Positions 15,837 through 23,348 are shown, numbered from the stretch's first letter. The stretch: 59,112 nucleotides of DNA from Chloroflexota bacterium (GCA_016208315.1 JACQYF010000025.1:1-59112), one strand, 5' to 3'. Notes: generated by a model from the letters alone, not told the origin. Program-made: numbers and translations.

Positions 15837-17471
15837 ATGCCAATGAAGAAAAAGACGGCCACGCGCAAGGTCAAGCGCGTTGTGTTGCAAGCCAAGCCCA
15901 AGGCGCCGCGCATTACGTACGCGACCCTTGCGGTTACGCCACAAGACGACGAAGCGTATGACGCCGCGGTCGCCAACGTCCGCGGGCAATTGGGCAAGCA
16001 CTTTACGAATTTCATCAACGGCGAGGCGTGCCCCGCGACGAGCGGCGAAATGGCGCACGCCAGTCCCGTGGACACGCGCCTCATCGTCAGCTATTTTCCG
16101 CGCGGCACGCGCGAGGACACCCGCGCCGCGATCAAGGCCGCGCGGGACGCGTACAAGAATTGGAGCGCGATGGACTATCGCGCGCGCATCAAGGTCTTGC
16201 GCAAGGCGGCGGATCTTATCGTCGAGCGCCGTTTCGATTTGTCCGCGTGGATGGCGTTCGAGGTCGGCAAAACTCGCGCCGAGTCGCTCGCCGAAGTGAA
16301 CGAAGCCGCCGAGTTGATTCGTTACTATTGCGAGCGGATGGAATTCCACAAAGGATTTACCCTGCCGCTCGAAGCGCCGGGCAAGGGACAGGAGACGGTC
16401 AGCGTGCTGCGACCTTACGGCGTGTGGGCCGTCATCGCGCCGTGGAATTTCCCGATGGCGCTCGCGACTGGCATGAGCGCGGGCGCGCTCGTCGCAGGCA
16501 ATACCGTCGTGTTCAAGCCCTCGTCCGATTCGCCGGTGCTGGGGTATGAGATTTATCGCGCGCTGGCGGATGCGGGGCTGCCGCCCGGCGCTTACAATCT
16601 CGTGGTCGGCCCTGGCGCGCAAGTGGGCGACGAATTGCAGAACAATCCCGGCGTGGACGGGTTGGTTTTCACCGGCTCGAAAGAAGTCGGCATGCAGGTG
16701 TATCACCAGTTCGCTAAAAATTACCCCAAACCCGCCATCGCCGAGATGGGCGGCAAGAATCCCGCCATCGTCACCGCGAGCGCGGACCTGGACGAAGCCG
16801 CGGAAGGCGTGATGCGCGCCGCGTTCGGGTTCGATGGGCAAAAGTGCAGCGCGTGCTCGCGCGTGTACGTGGATAACACGGTCAAGGAAAAATTCCTCGA
16901 TCTGCTCGTCGAGTACACCCAGAACCGCGTCATGGTCGGCGACCCGAGCCGCAAAGAAACGTTCATGGGGCCGGTGATCAACCAGGGCGCCGTGGACACG
17001 TACGCGCGCGCGGCGGACCAAGCGCGGCGCGACGGCGGCAAATTCCTCTATGGCGGGAACTTGCTGAAAGAGGGTGAATTCGAGCACGGCTATTTCGTCG
17101 AACCGGCGATTGTGGAGCTACCGTCCGCGCATTCGCTGTTCCAGGAAGAGTTGTTCGTGCCCTTCCTGGTCGTCGCGGGCGTGGACTCGTTTGACGAGGC
17201 GCTCAAGTTGGCGAACGACAACGAGTACGGCTTGTGTGCGGGCATTTACAGTCGCCAAGCGAACGAGCTGCAAGCGTTCCTCGACAACATCGAAGCGGGC
17301 GTGACGTACGTCAATCGCCGCGCCGGCGCGACGACGGGTGCGTGGCCCGGCGTGAACTCGTTTGGCGGATGGAAGGGGAGCGGCAGCACGGGCAAGAGCG
17401 GGCTGGGTCCGTATTACGTGCAGCAGTTCATGCGCGAGCAGAGCCGGTGGGTTGTGAAACCTGGACGTTAG
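15837..17471 (+). CDS. 1-pyrroline-5-carboxylate dehydrogenase / aldehyde dehydrogenase
   Basis: 544 residues; ATG 15837 has an AAGGAGG SD 8 bp upstream. NAD-binding APWNFPMAL and FTGSKEVG, catalytic Glu in AEMGGKNP and catalytic Cys in FGFDGQKCSACSR. The late motif ATTGAWPGVNSFGGWKGSG is typical of RocA/PutA-type P5C dehydrogenases. It converts P5C/glutamate semialdehyde to glutamate with NAD+. The basic N-terminal stretch MPMKKKTATRKVKR is an addition. No proline dehydrogenase is adjacent. The stop codon falls in a TTGGAAG-type repeat. Confidence 0.9.
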   Translation: MPMKKKTATRKVKRVVLQAKPKAPRITYATLAVTPQDDEAYDAAVANVRGQLGKHFTNFINGEACPATSGEMAHASPVDTRLIVSYFPRGTREDTRAAIKAARDAYKNWSAMDYRARIKVLRKAADLIVERRFDLSAWMAFEVGKTRAESLAEVNEAAELIRYYCERMEFHKGFTLPLEAPGKGQETVSVLRPYGVWAVIAPWNFPMALATGMSAGALVAGNTVVFKPSSDSPVLGYEIYRALADAGLPPGAYNLVVGPGAQVGDELQNNPGVDGLVFTGSKEVGMQVYHQFAKNYPKPAIAEMGGKNPAIVTASADLDEAAEGVMRAAFGFDGQKCSACSRVYVDNTVKEKFLDLLVEYTQNRVMVGDPSRKETFMGPVINQGAVDTYARAADQARRDGGKFLYGGNLLKEGEFEHGYFVEPAIVELPSAHSLFQEELFVPFLVVAGVDSFDEALKLANDNEYGLCAGIYSRQANELQAFLDNIEAGVTYVNRRAGATTGAWPGVNSFGGWKGSGSTGKSGLGPYYVQQFMREQSRWVVKPGR

Positions 17472-17522
17472 AAGTTGGATGTTGGAAGTTGGAGGGGCGA
17501 GGGATGTCGGGGTTTCTCGCCC
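17468..17522. repeat. Heptamer repeat (GAAGTTG) plus GGGCGAG hairpin
   Basis: Units GAAGTTG-GATGTTG-GAAGTTG-GAG start at the dehydrogenase stop codon. A hairpin GGGCGAG (17495-17501) / CTCGCCC (17516-17522) follows. Confidence 0.7.
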
Positions 17523-17547
17523 TGTTTCACGATAAACGCACGAACTT

Positions 17548-17577
17548 GTAGGGGCAGGCACAAGGCACTGCCCCTAC
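17548..17577. repeat. Perfect 10-bp inverted repeat GTAGGGGCAG
   Basis: GTAGGGGCAG (17548-17557), 10-bp loop, CTGCCCCTAC (17568-17577). No T-run follows, so a repeat element is more likely than a terminator. It sits 12 bp before the KAP remnant. Confidence 0.75.
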
Positions 17578-17588
17578 GGGAGGCGCGC

Positions 17589-17732
17589 ATGGACGAACCG
17601 AAGCAATCAACACCCCTCTTGAACGATCGCGAAGCCGAACGCGATTTGCTCGATTTCGCGCCGTACACGCAGACACTTCTCGACATTATCCGTGATCCAC
17701 AGACTGCTGGGCCGCTCGTCGTGGGGCAATGA
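17589..17732 (+). pseudogene. 5' remnant of a KAP-family P-loop NTPase gene
   Basis: 47 residues beginning MDEPKQSTPLLNDREAERD and containing FAPYTQTLLDIIRDPQTAGPLVVG. This is the start of a KAP NTPase, which would continue into G-x-W-G-x-G-K-[TS]. The Walker A and everything after it are missing: at about 17720-17730 the sequence changes to a different gene in another frame. Remnant identity rests on a short conserved stretch. See the FGE remnant. Confidence 0.65.
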
Positions 17733-18162
17733 CTGGGATGCGTCCAAGTGCAACACAGCAGAAGGCGGCGCGGGCGCGACGACGCCGGTTGGGAAATATT
17801 CTCCGGCGGGTGACAGTTTCTACACCGCGGCAGAGATGGCGGGCAATGTTTTGGAATGGTGCGCGGACTGGTACGATGAAAACTATTACAAGAATTCGCC
17901 GAGAGAGAATGCAAAGGGTCCCGATTCCGGGCAGTCCAAGGTGCTGCGCGGCGGGTCGTGGAACTTCTACCTACGGATCGCGAGCGGCGCCTACCGCACT
18001 GGGTTCGAGCCAGACTTCAGGTTCAACTACATCGGCTTTCGTTGCGCCAGGGGTTCTGCGACATCCAAACGACCAGGCATTGATGGCAGCACCCTCCCAC
18101 AAAAATCTGACGGTCACCTTTTCCTGAAATGGCTATTGGCGAACCGTCCGCGAATATGGTAG
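17718..18162 (+). pseudogene. 3' remnant of a formylglycine-generating enzyme (FGE-sulfatase/SUMF1) domain gene
   Basis: From WGNDWDASKCNTAEGG the frame reads the C-terminal half of an FGE-sulfatase domain. Recognisable parts are TTPVGKYSPAGDS, AAEMAGNVLEWCADWYDE, VLRGGSWNF and the ending NYIGFRCARG. The N-terminal half is absent. The frame differs from that of the KAP remnant, and no normal start precedes it. The pair looks like the scar of one deletion that removed the end of one gene and the start of the other. The last 40 codons after GFRCARG are probably not original. Confidence 0.75.
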
Positions 18163-18165
18163 AAT
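18136..18165 (+). promoter_or_regulatory. Promoter upstream of the 18217 gene
   Basis: TTGGCG (18136-18141), 18 bp, TAGAAT (18160-18165). It overlaps the end of the FGE remnant. Confidence 0.45.
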
Positions 18166-18173
18166 ATGACTGT

Positions 18174-18207
18174 AGACCCGATGGCTTTCCCAAAACCCTT
18201 CGGGTCT
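18174..18207. repeat. AGACCCG hairpin in a 5' UTR
   Basis: AGACCCG (18174-18180) pairs with CGGGTCT (18201-18207). The right arm AACCCTTCGGGTCT is the exact complement of the left arm of the element at 51031. It sits directly before the SD GGGGAG of the next gene. Confidence 0.65.
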
Positions 18208-18216
18208 GGGGAGAGC

Positions 18217-18561
18217 ATGAGCACGCGGGTCGCTTTGATCGTCATCGGAACGTTCAAACAGGATTGGTTTGGCTTGGCGCCGGTCGCCCAGTCGGATTTC
18301 GTCGCGCGCGTCGGCAAGATCGCTGACGCGGCGGGGCTGGAGCCGCAGACGGGCTATCGCCTGACTGCGACGCCGGGCGCGTTCCTGGAGGTTTGGGAAG
18401 GCGCGGATCGCACCGCGGTGGATCAAGCGGTGCGCGAACTGCAGGCGATGGGCTATACGCGGTACATTGACGCGCGCTGGCTGATCGGCGAGCGCGAAGT
18501 TGGCGAACCAAAGGTCAGAGCGAGCCGTTCGACCAATGGGCCAAAGGTTAGAAGAAGATAG
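18217..18561 (+). CDS. Hypothetical small protein
   Basis: 114 residues from ATG 18217, which has GGGGAGAG just upstream; an earlier in-frame ATG would lie within the hairpin leader. It starts MSTRVALIVIGTFKQDWFGLAPVAQSDF and looks like an alpha/beta ferredoxin-like domain ending in YTRYIDARWLIGER. No family recognised. It is separated from the next Cys-rich gene by one base and is probably in one operon with it. Confidence 0.65.
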   Translation: MSTRVALIVIGTFKQDWFGLAPVAQSDFVARVGKIADAAGLEPQTGYRLTATPGAFLEVWEGADRTAVDQAVRELQAMGYTRYIDARWLIGEREVGEPKVRASRSTNGPKVRRR

Positions 18562-18562
18562 A

Positions 18563-18913
18563 ATGAAAACACCTTACGGGAAAGATTGTAAATACTATTA
18601 CGCCGATTATTTTCGAGGCAAGACCACGCAAGAGTGTCGCTTGATCGCGGCGAATCCCGCCTCCGACGCGTGGAAGCCGGCGCTGTGCCAAGCGTGCCCA
18701 GTGCCGGATATTTTGCAGGCGAACGGTTCGGTCAACCTGGTCCTGCGCGCGCGGGTCGCCAAAGGGATGCTGGGCTTGCTCCAAAAGGTCGAGGTGACCG
18801 CCTCGTGCCGCGAGCACCGCATCGAGATTCGGGATCCGAAACGCGGGTGTGACAAGTGTCGGGCAAGTAGTCAACTAGGCAATCAGGCGATTAGGCAATC
18901 AGGCAAGCAGTAA
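18563..18913 (+). CDS. Hypothetical cysteine-rich protein
   Basis: 116 residues from ATG 18563. Eight Cys in a regular layout (CKYYYADYF, ECRLIAANP, LCQACPVPDILQANGS, CREHRIEI, GCDKC) suggest metal binding, probably zinc. I recognise no named family. The last residues, SSQLGNQAIRQSGKQ, are encoded by the octamer repeat that begins at 18868, and the stop codon lies inside that repeat. The original end was probably right after DKCRA. Confidence 0.7.
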   Translation: MKTPYGKDCKYYYADYFRGKTTQECRLIAANPASDAWKPALCQACPVPDILQANGSVNLVLRARVAKGMLGLLQKVEVTASCREHRIEIRDPKRGCDKCRASSQLGNQAIRQSGKQ

Positions 18914-18954
18914 TCAGGCAATCAGGCGATCAGGAACTAATTGACTAATTGACT
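18868..18954. repeat. Octamer tandem repeats AGGCAATC and TTGACTAA
   Basis: About seven AGGCAATC/AGGCGATT units, then two ATTGACTA units and a third partial one. Same unit family at 49963-50098. It supplies the C-terminus and stop of the Cys-rich protein and the -35 box of the secG promoter. Confidence 0.85.
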
Positions 18955-18968
18955 GATTTCGCTATAAT
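18941..18968 (+). promoter_or_regulatory. secG promoter with repeat-derived -35
   Basis: TTGACT (18941-18946, within the octamer array), 16 bp, TATAAT (18963-18968). Transcription would start about 24 bp before the GTG start of secG. Confidence 0.65.
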
Positions 18969-18999
18969 GCCCCCAGTCCAATCCAACGAAAGAGGTTCC

Positions 19000-19227
19000 G
19001 TGGGTCCGTATCTCAACATCATTCAGATTATTATCTCCATCACGCTGATGGTCATTATCCTCATCCAGGTCAAAGGCGAAGGCATGGGTGGCGTCTTTGG
19101 CGGCGATAGCGGTGTGGCGCGCACCCGCCGCGGTCTGGAGCGCACCCTGTTCAATGCCACGATCGTGCTCGCCGCGATCTTTCTCCTCATTTCGTTCCTC
19201 AGCGCATTTTTTGGCGTCCGCGCCTAG
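19000..19227 (+). CDS. secG: Preprotein translocase subunit SecG
   Basis: 75 residues from GTG 19000, preceded by an AAAGAGG SD. Two hydrophobic helices (NIIQIIISITLMVIILIQV and TIVLAAIFLLISFLSAFF) flank the SecG signature GMGGVFGGDS, followed by RTRRGLERTLF. SecG is the accessory subunit of SecYEG that promotes protein export. An ATG further upstream would lie inside the promoter. The peptide-binding protein gene follows after 38 bp. Confidence 0.93.
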   Translation: MGPYLNIIQIIISITLMVIILIQVKGEGMGGVFGGDSGVARTRRGLERTLFNATIVLAAIFLLISFLSAFFGVRA

Positions 19228-19265
19228 CCGTACCGCAAGACCGGGATGACCGAGGTCGCGTCTCA

Positions 19266-21416
19266 GTGAAACACATCCGCTGGCAAGCGCTGATCGCGCT
19301 GGTGGGCATTGCCTTCCTCAGCGCGGTCTTGGCGTTGCTGGCGCTCAGTTCGACCACCATCGAGCGGCCCGATTTCGGCGGCACCTACATCGAAGGCATT
19401 GCCGGGCGACCGAGCGCCATCAATCCCCTTTTCAGCCAGTACAACGACGTGGACCGCGATATCGCCGCGCTCGTCTTTACCGGGCTGACGCGCGTGGACG
19501 AGACCGGCGCAATCACGCCCGACCTCGCGACTCAATGGACGATTTCCCCGGACGGCCTCGTCTACACGTTCACGCTACGCACGAATGTGCGCTGGCACGA
19601 CGGCGTCGGCTTCGCGGCCGACGACGTGCTCTACACGATCAACGCGATGCAGGACCCCGGCTACAAGGGGCCTCCCAACCTGTCCACGTTCTGGCGGACC
19701 GTCGCCATCACCCAAGTGGACGACGTGACGATTCGGTTTCAGTTGACCCAGCCCTACGCGCCTTTCCTCAACTATACGGCGATCGGCCTCCTGCCCGCGC
19801 ACCTGCTGAGGGACGTGCCGCCCGCCGAGTTGCTCCAGAATCCGTTCAATCGCCGCCCGGTGGGCACCGGCCCGTTCCAGATCGCCGATGTCACGAGCGA
19901 TAGTCTGAACCTCGACGTGAACAAGAACTATTACGGCCCGCGGCCCTACCTCTCACGCATACAGTTCAAATTCTATTCCGATTACGAATCCATCTTCGCG
20001 GCCTTTAACCGCGGCGAGGTCGAGGGGATTTCGCGCATTCTGCCCGGCTATTTGCCCAAGGCGCGGACGACGACGAATCTCAGACTCTACAACGCGCGCC
20101 TGGGCGGCTATTCGCTGATTCTGTTGAATCTGACTAAAGCGCCTTTTCAGGACAAGCAAGTTCGCCAAGCCCTCATGTACGCCATAGATCGCCAGCACAC
20201 GATTGACGAATTTTTGCAGGGGCAAGGCGTCGTCGCCTCCAGCCCCATCGAGCCGGGTTCCTGGGCCTTTGATTCGACGTCGAGCCAATACCCGTTCGAC
20301 GTCGAGAAAGCCAAGGGATTGTTAGAGAGCGCGGGTTGGCGGGACGCGAACGGCGACGGCGTTCGGGAAAAGGACCGGCAGGCGCTCGAATTCACGTTCG
20401 TGACGAGCGATGATCCGGCGCGCGTCGCGATCGCGAACGAAATCGCCAAAGGATGGGAAGCGGTTGGCGTCAAGGCCGCGGTGCAGCCGGTCCCCGCGTC
20501 GCTGCTCGTCCAGAACGTCCTCCGTCCACGCCAGTTCGACGCCGTGCTTTACGAATGGCGAAACTTGACCAGCGATCCCGACCAGTACGAGAACTGGCAC
20601 CAGACGCAGATTCCCAGCACGACCAATCTCGGACAGAACTACAGCGGGTTGAACGACCGCGAGATCAGCGAAGCGCTGGAAGCGGCGCGCCGGACGAGCG
20701 ATCAGGGCAAGCGCGCCGAGCTTTATCGCCGCTTCCAAGAACTATTCGCAGATCGAATTCCGGCGCTCTTGCTCTTTTATCCGGTCTATAGTTATGGTGT
20801 AGATGCGCGCGTGCAAGGCGTTCAGGTTGCGCCGATGCTCGCGCCGAGCGATCGCTTTCGGAATATCGCGCTTTGGTACTTGAAAACCAAGCGGGTGGCA
20901 TCGAGCATGGCGCCGCTCGAGGTCGCGAGCGTGCCCACCGCGGAACTCGACATTACCGCGGCCCCACCGCCCACGCGGCGTCCATCGCCTTTTCCGACAA
21001 CGCTTCCGCCGACGGTTGTCGCGCCCACCGCTTCGCCGCCCCCCGCGCCGGTTCAACCGACGGCCACCGCGCCCATCGTCACGGCGCCGACGGAGCAGCC
21101 GTCCGCGCAATGCGTCAACACGAGCGCGAGCATCAAATTCCCGGCGATGGACGACGCGATCTCGGGGCTGGTGGAAATTCGCGGCACGGCTACGCGCCCG
21201 AACATGACGTATTGGAAGCTCGAGTATCGCGCCGACAGCGTGCCTAGTTTCACGCAGCTTTATCGCTCCGAATTGCCGGTCACAGATGGCGTCCTTAGTC
21301 TGTGGTCAACCAAGACCGTGCCCAACGGCGTGTACTGGCTACAACTGCTCGTCGTAGACAACACCGGCAACTTTGGCACGCCGTGCCAAATTCGTGTAAA
21401 CGTGGCCAACCAGTAA
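19266..21416 (+). CDS. ABC transporter substrate-binding protein, family 5 (peptide/nickel type), with C-terminal extension
   Basis: 716 residues from GTG 19266. An N-terminal hydrophobic segment (LIALVGIAFLSAVLALLAL) serves as signal or anchor. The SBP_bac_5 core spans about residues 40-540 with INPLFSQYNDVDRDIAALVFTGLTRVDE, FTLRTNVRWHDGVGFAADDV and QVRQALMYAIDRQ. From about 560 a Pro/Thr-rich linker (TAAPPPTRRPSPFPTTLPP) leads to a small beta domain (residues 620-716) with PAMDDAISGLVEIRGTA, resembling an Ig-like wall or surface module. It probably captures peptides outside the membrane. No permease genes are adjacent. The stop lies in a palindromic repeat. Confidence 0.9.
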   Translation: MKHIRWQALIALVGIAFLSAVLALLALSSTTIERPDFGGTYIEGIAGRPSAINPLFSQYNDVDRDIAALVFTGLTRVDETGAITPDLATQWTISPDGLVYTFTLRTNVRWHDGVGFAADDVLYTINAMQDPGYKGPPNLSTFWRTVAITQVDDVTIRFQLTQPYAPFLNYTAIGLLPAHLLRDVPPAELLQNPFNRRPVGTGPFQIADVTSDSLNLDVNKNYYGPRPYLSRIQFKFYSDYESIFAAFNRGEVEGISRILPGYLPKARTTTNLRLYNARLGGYSLILLNLTKAPFQDKQVRQALMYAIDRQHTIDEFLQGQGVVASSPIEPGSWAFDSTSSQYPFDVEKAKGLLESAGWRDANGDGVREKDRQALEFTFVTSDDPARVAIANEIAKGWEAVGVKAAVQPVPASLLVQNVLRPRQFDAVLYEWRNLTSDPDQYENWHQTQIPSTTNLGQNYSGLNDREISEALEAARRTSDQGKRAELYRRFQELFADRIPALLLFYPVYSYGVDARVQGVQVAPMLAPSDRFRNIALWYLKTKRVASSMAPLEVASVPTAELDITAAPPPTRRPSPFPTTLPPTVVAPTASPPPAPVQPTATAPIVTAPTEQPSAQCVNTSASIKFPAMDDAISGLVEIRGTATRPNMTYWKLEYRADSVPSFTQLYRSELPVTDGVLSLWSTKTVPNGVYWLQLLVVDNTGNFGTPCQIRVNVANQ

Positions 21417-21522
21417 CGGATGGGGTAACGGATTGCCTTCGGCGAAACGGATAAGCGGATACAGGCGCTGTCTTTATCCGGTTATCCGTTTCGCCGAAGG
21501 CAATCCGTTACCAAATCCGTTC
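21413..21522. repeat. Palindromic repeat with perfect 31-bp arms
   Basis: The left arm 21424-21454 (from GGTAACGGATTGCC to AAACGGATAA) is the exact complement of the right arm 21482-21512. An outer AACGGAT unit flanks each arm. The stop codon of the peptide-binding protein gene (TAA 21414-21416) is in the first unit. Confidence 0.9.
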
Positions 21523-21528
21523 ACCTGT

Positions 21529-21556
21529 TTGACAAATCGCCCAACTCGCATACAAT
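21529..21556 (+). promoter_or_regulatory. Promoter upstream of tRNA-Leu
   Basis: TTGACA (21529-21534), 16 bp, TACAAT (21551-21556). Confidence 0.65.
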
Positions 21557-21565
21557 ATGGCTAGG

Positions 21566-21712
21566 ATGATGTATGGGCAAGCGGGGGCCGGCGCCGAAAC
21601 ATGGCAGCGCGAATCAATTGTGCTGCTACGGGCCATCTACTACGCGCCCGGCCTTCCCTGTCTTGGGCGCAAGTGGACAATCGCAGAGAAATTTCTAGAA
21701 ACAGATTTGTAG
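21566..21712 (+). CDS. Possible short ORF, 48 codons, in the tRNA-Leu leader
   Basis: ATG ATG at 21566 to TAG at 21710-21712, reading MMYGQAGAGAETWQRESI and ending in WTIAEKFLETDL. It starts about 10 bp after the -10 box, so the message would be nearly leaderless. No family is recognised; it may simply be untranslated leader of the tRNA transcript. Confidence 0.25.
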   Translation: MMYGQAGAGAETWQRESIVLLRAIYYAPGLPCLGRKWTIAEKFLETDL

Positions 21713-21717
21713 ATCAT

Positions 21718-21800
21718 GCCGAGCTGGCGGAATGGCAGACGCGCTCGTTTCAGGGGCGAGTGGACGAAAGTCCATCGGGGTTCAACTCCCCGGCTCGGCA
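21718..21800 (+). tRNA. tRNA-Leu (anticodon CAG)
   Basis: An 83-nt class II tRNA. The acceptor GCCGAGC pairs with GCTCGGC, discriminator A is at 21800, and CCA is not encoded. The anticodon loop TTCAGGG has CAG at 21751-21753 and a CTCGT/GCGAG stem. The long variable arm is TGGACGAAAGTCCA. The T-loop is GGTTCAACTCC. It reads CUG codons. Confidence 0.95.
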
Positions 21801-21806
21801 CTTTCA

Positions 21807-21838
21807 CCCCAGAGCAAATCGCTCTGGGGTTGCTTTTT
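21807..21838 (+). terminator. Terminator of tRNA-Leu
   Basis: CCCCAGAGC (21807-21815), AAATC loop, GCTCTGGGG (21821-21829), then TTGCTTTTT. Confidence 0.9.
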
Positions 21839-21857
21839 GGCTTTTTGCGCGAGCGTT

Positions 21858-21886
21858 TTGACAAAACGACGGTTCGTAAGTATAAT
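21858..21886 (+). promoter_or_regulatory. Consensus sigma70 promoter of rplU-rpmA
   Basis: Perfect TTGACA (21858-21863), 17 bp, perfect TATAAT (21881-21886), fitting high ribosomal protein expression. Confidence 0.85.
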
Positions 21887-21920
21887 AGCACGCCGTTGAT
21901 TGAAAGACTTGGAGGTCTCC

Positions 21921-22232
21921 GTGTACGCTGTCGTGAAAACGGGTGGAAAACAATTTCGCGTCGCCGTGGGCGACAAGATCGAGGTCGAGAGGTTGCCGAA
22001 TGCGGTCGGCGACCAGGTGACGTTGCAGAGCGTCCTGATGGTCGAGCAGGATGGCAATGTTAAAACCGGTTCGCCCATGATTTCGGGCGCGCAAGTTATT
22101 GCCAAGGTCATCGGCGAAGGTCTCGGCAAAAAAGTCACCCATTTCGATTATCGCAACAAGCATCGCCGGCGCAAGACGATTGGTCACCGCCAACAGTTTA
22201 CGCGTCTGGAGATTTCGGAAATCAAAGTTTGA
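21921..22232 (+). CDS. rplU: 50S ribosomal protein L21
   Basis: 103 residues from GTG 21921 (VYAVVKTGGKQFRV), with GGAGG 6 bp before it; a TTG further upstream would displace the conserved start. The core KTGGKQFRVAVGDKIEVERL and the C-terminal RRRKTIGHRQQFTRLEI are standard L21. It binds 23S rRNA. It is followed by rpmA as usual. Its stop codon is the first part of a repeat palindrome between the two genes. Confidence 0.96.
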   Translation: MYAVVKTGGKQFRVAVGDKIEVERLPNAVGDQVTLQSVLMVEQDGNVKTGSPMISGAQVIAKVIGEGLGKKVTHFDYRNKHRRRKTIGHRQQFTRLEISEIKV

Positions 22233-22302
22233 AGTGTCTAAAGTTGAAAGTGTCTAAAGTGAACCACTTTTAACTTTAGGCACTTTAGGCACTTCACACT
22301 TC
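22229..22302. repeat. Inverted short tandem repeat (AAGTGTCT octamers) between rplU and rpmA
   Basis: Direct units AAGTGTCT-AAAGTTGA-AAGTGTCT-AAAGTGAA, then the complement ACTTTAGGCACTTTAGGCACTTC. The rplU stop codon (TGA 22230-22232) is inside the first unit. Confidence 0.85.
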
Positions 22303-22318
22303 CAACTTGGAGTTTGAC

Positions 22319-22579
22319 ATGGCACACAAAAAAGGTGGCGGATCATCGCGTAATGGTCGCGATAGTAATGCCCAGCGCTTGGGCGTCAAGCGCTATGACG
22401 GCGAATGGGTCCATTCCGGAACCATTATCGTACGCCAGCGCGGCACGCGCATTCGTCCCGGCTTGAATGTCGGTTTAGGCAAGGATGACACGCTGTTTGC
22501 GCTCGTGAACGGCCACGTGAAATTCGAACCGTTTAGCCAAGACAAAAAGCAAGTGAGCGTATATCCAGAAGCGGTGTGA
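22319..22579 (+). CDS. rpmA: 50S ribosomal protein L27
   Basis: 86 residues from ATG 22319, [29 protein letters not shown], an exact L27-type N-terminus whose tail reaches the peptidyl transferase centre. It starts directly at AHKKGGG, so no Firmicutes-type N-terminal cleavage extension is present. It ends [11 protein letters not shown]. Its stop TGA (22577-22579) lies in the following GTGACAGG repeat. Confidence 0.97.
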   Translation: MAHKKGGGSSRNGRDSNAQRLGVKRYDGEWVHSGTIIVRQRGTRIRPGLNVGLGKDDTLFALVNGHVKFEPFSQDKKQVSVYPEAV

Positions 22580-22645
22580 CAGGTGACAGGCGACACGTGA
22601 CAGGATTTTTGTCACTTGTCCCTTGTCTCTTGCCACCTCAGAGAG
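22576..22645. repeat. Inverted short tandem repeat (GTGACAGG) between rpmA and rpmE
   Basis: GTGTGACAGG-TGACAGGCGACACGTGACAGG-type units, a T-rich loop, then GTCACTTGTCCCTTGTC-type complementary units. It includes the rpmA stop. With ATTTTTG after the left arm it could also attenuate transcription. Confidence 0.8.
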
Positions 22646-22655
22646 GTCGTGTATT

Positions 22656-23273
22656 GTGAAACCAGGTATTCATCCCACTTGGTACCCCGAAGCGGTCGTC
22701 ACCTGCGCCTGTGGCAACACCTGGGTGACCGGCTCCACTAAAAAAGAAATCCATACCGATGTCTGCTCCAATTGCCATCCGTTCTTCACGGGTGAGCAGC
22801 GCATCGTAGACACCGCCGGACAGGTCGAGCGCTTTATGAAGCGCATCTCGGCCAAAGAGCAAATCGCGGCGAGCCAGCCCGCCCCGGAAGAGAAAAAGTC
22901 AAAGAAGGACAAGCGACGCGAACGGAAGACGGGCTTCGCCGCGCCCCTGCCGCCCGCCGAATTGCCGCTCGCGGCCACCGATATTGCTCCGGTCGCCGAG
23001 ATGGAACAGGTCAGGGCCGAGGAGGACATTGTCCCGGCCCCCGCGGGCGAGGTTGCCCAAGGCGCGAGCATTGACAAGATCGTCGAACCGGACGAGGCGC
23101 CGCATGGCAGCGAGACCTACGAAGCCGGCGTCGCCGAAGTCGCGGATCGCGTTCGCGATGTGGAAATGCCGGGCGGCCCGGCGGCCCAATCGCAATCCGA
23201 GCGCAAGTCGGCCGGAAATCGTCCGCCGCGCAAACCCAAACCGAGTGGGCCGGAGAAGCCCGAAGAAAGCTGA
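22656..23273 (+). CDS. rpmE: 50S ribosomal protein L31 (zinc type) with a long acidic/Pro-Ala-rich C-terminal tail
   Basis: 205 residues from GTG 22656. Residues 1-65 are a normal L31: [23 protein letters not shown] with the CxC zinc pair, [13 protein letters not shown] with the CxxC pair, and VERFMKR. After that comes about 135 residues of low-complexity sequence: Lys-rich [14 protein letters not shown], then Ala/Pro/Glu-rich, ending [16 protein letters not shown]. Ordinary L31 has about 70 residues. The tail is in frame, has the genome's normal base use and ends before a good terminator, so it is probably real. Its role is unknown. Confidence 0.92.
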   Translation: MKPGIHPTWYPEAVVTCACGNTWVTGSTKKEIHTDVCSNCHPFFTGEQRIVDTAGQVERFMKRISAKEQIAASQPAPEEKKSKKDKRRERKTGFAAPLPPAELPLAATDIAPVAEMEQVRAEEDIVPAPAGEVAQGASIDKIVEPDEAPHGSETYEAGVAEVADRVRDVEMPGGPAAQSQSERKSAGNRPPRKPKPSGPEKPEES

Positions 23274-23303
23274 GCCGCTGCCGAGGGGTTCACACGAAAT
23301 TTG

Positions 23304-23332
23304 AGAGACAGAGGACTCCTCTGTCTCTTTTT
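23304..23332 (+). terminator. Terminator after rpmE
   Basis: GAGACAGAGG (23305-23314), ACT loop, CCTCTGTCTC (23318-23327), followed by T5. Confidence 0.85.
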
Positions 23333-23348
23333 CGTCGCTGGAGGATTC

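Noticed and set aside
15672..17087. Long minus-strand open frame (471 codons) opposite the P5C dehydrogenase gene
   Set aside because: It mirrors a well-supported aldehyde dehydrogenase, is rich in Arg/His/Ala and has no family-like motifs; a typical high-GC antisense shadow.
21557..21717. Structured ncRNA (6S, SRP or similar) between the promoter and tRNA-Leu
   Set aside because: No 6S bubble layout, SRP helix 8 motif or other recognisable signature could be seen; left as leader or short ORF.
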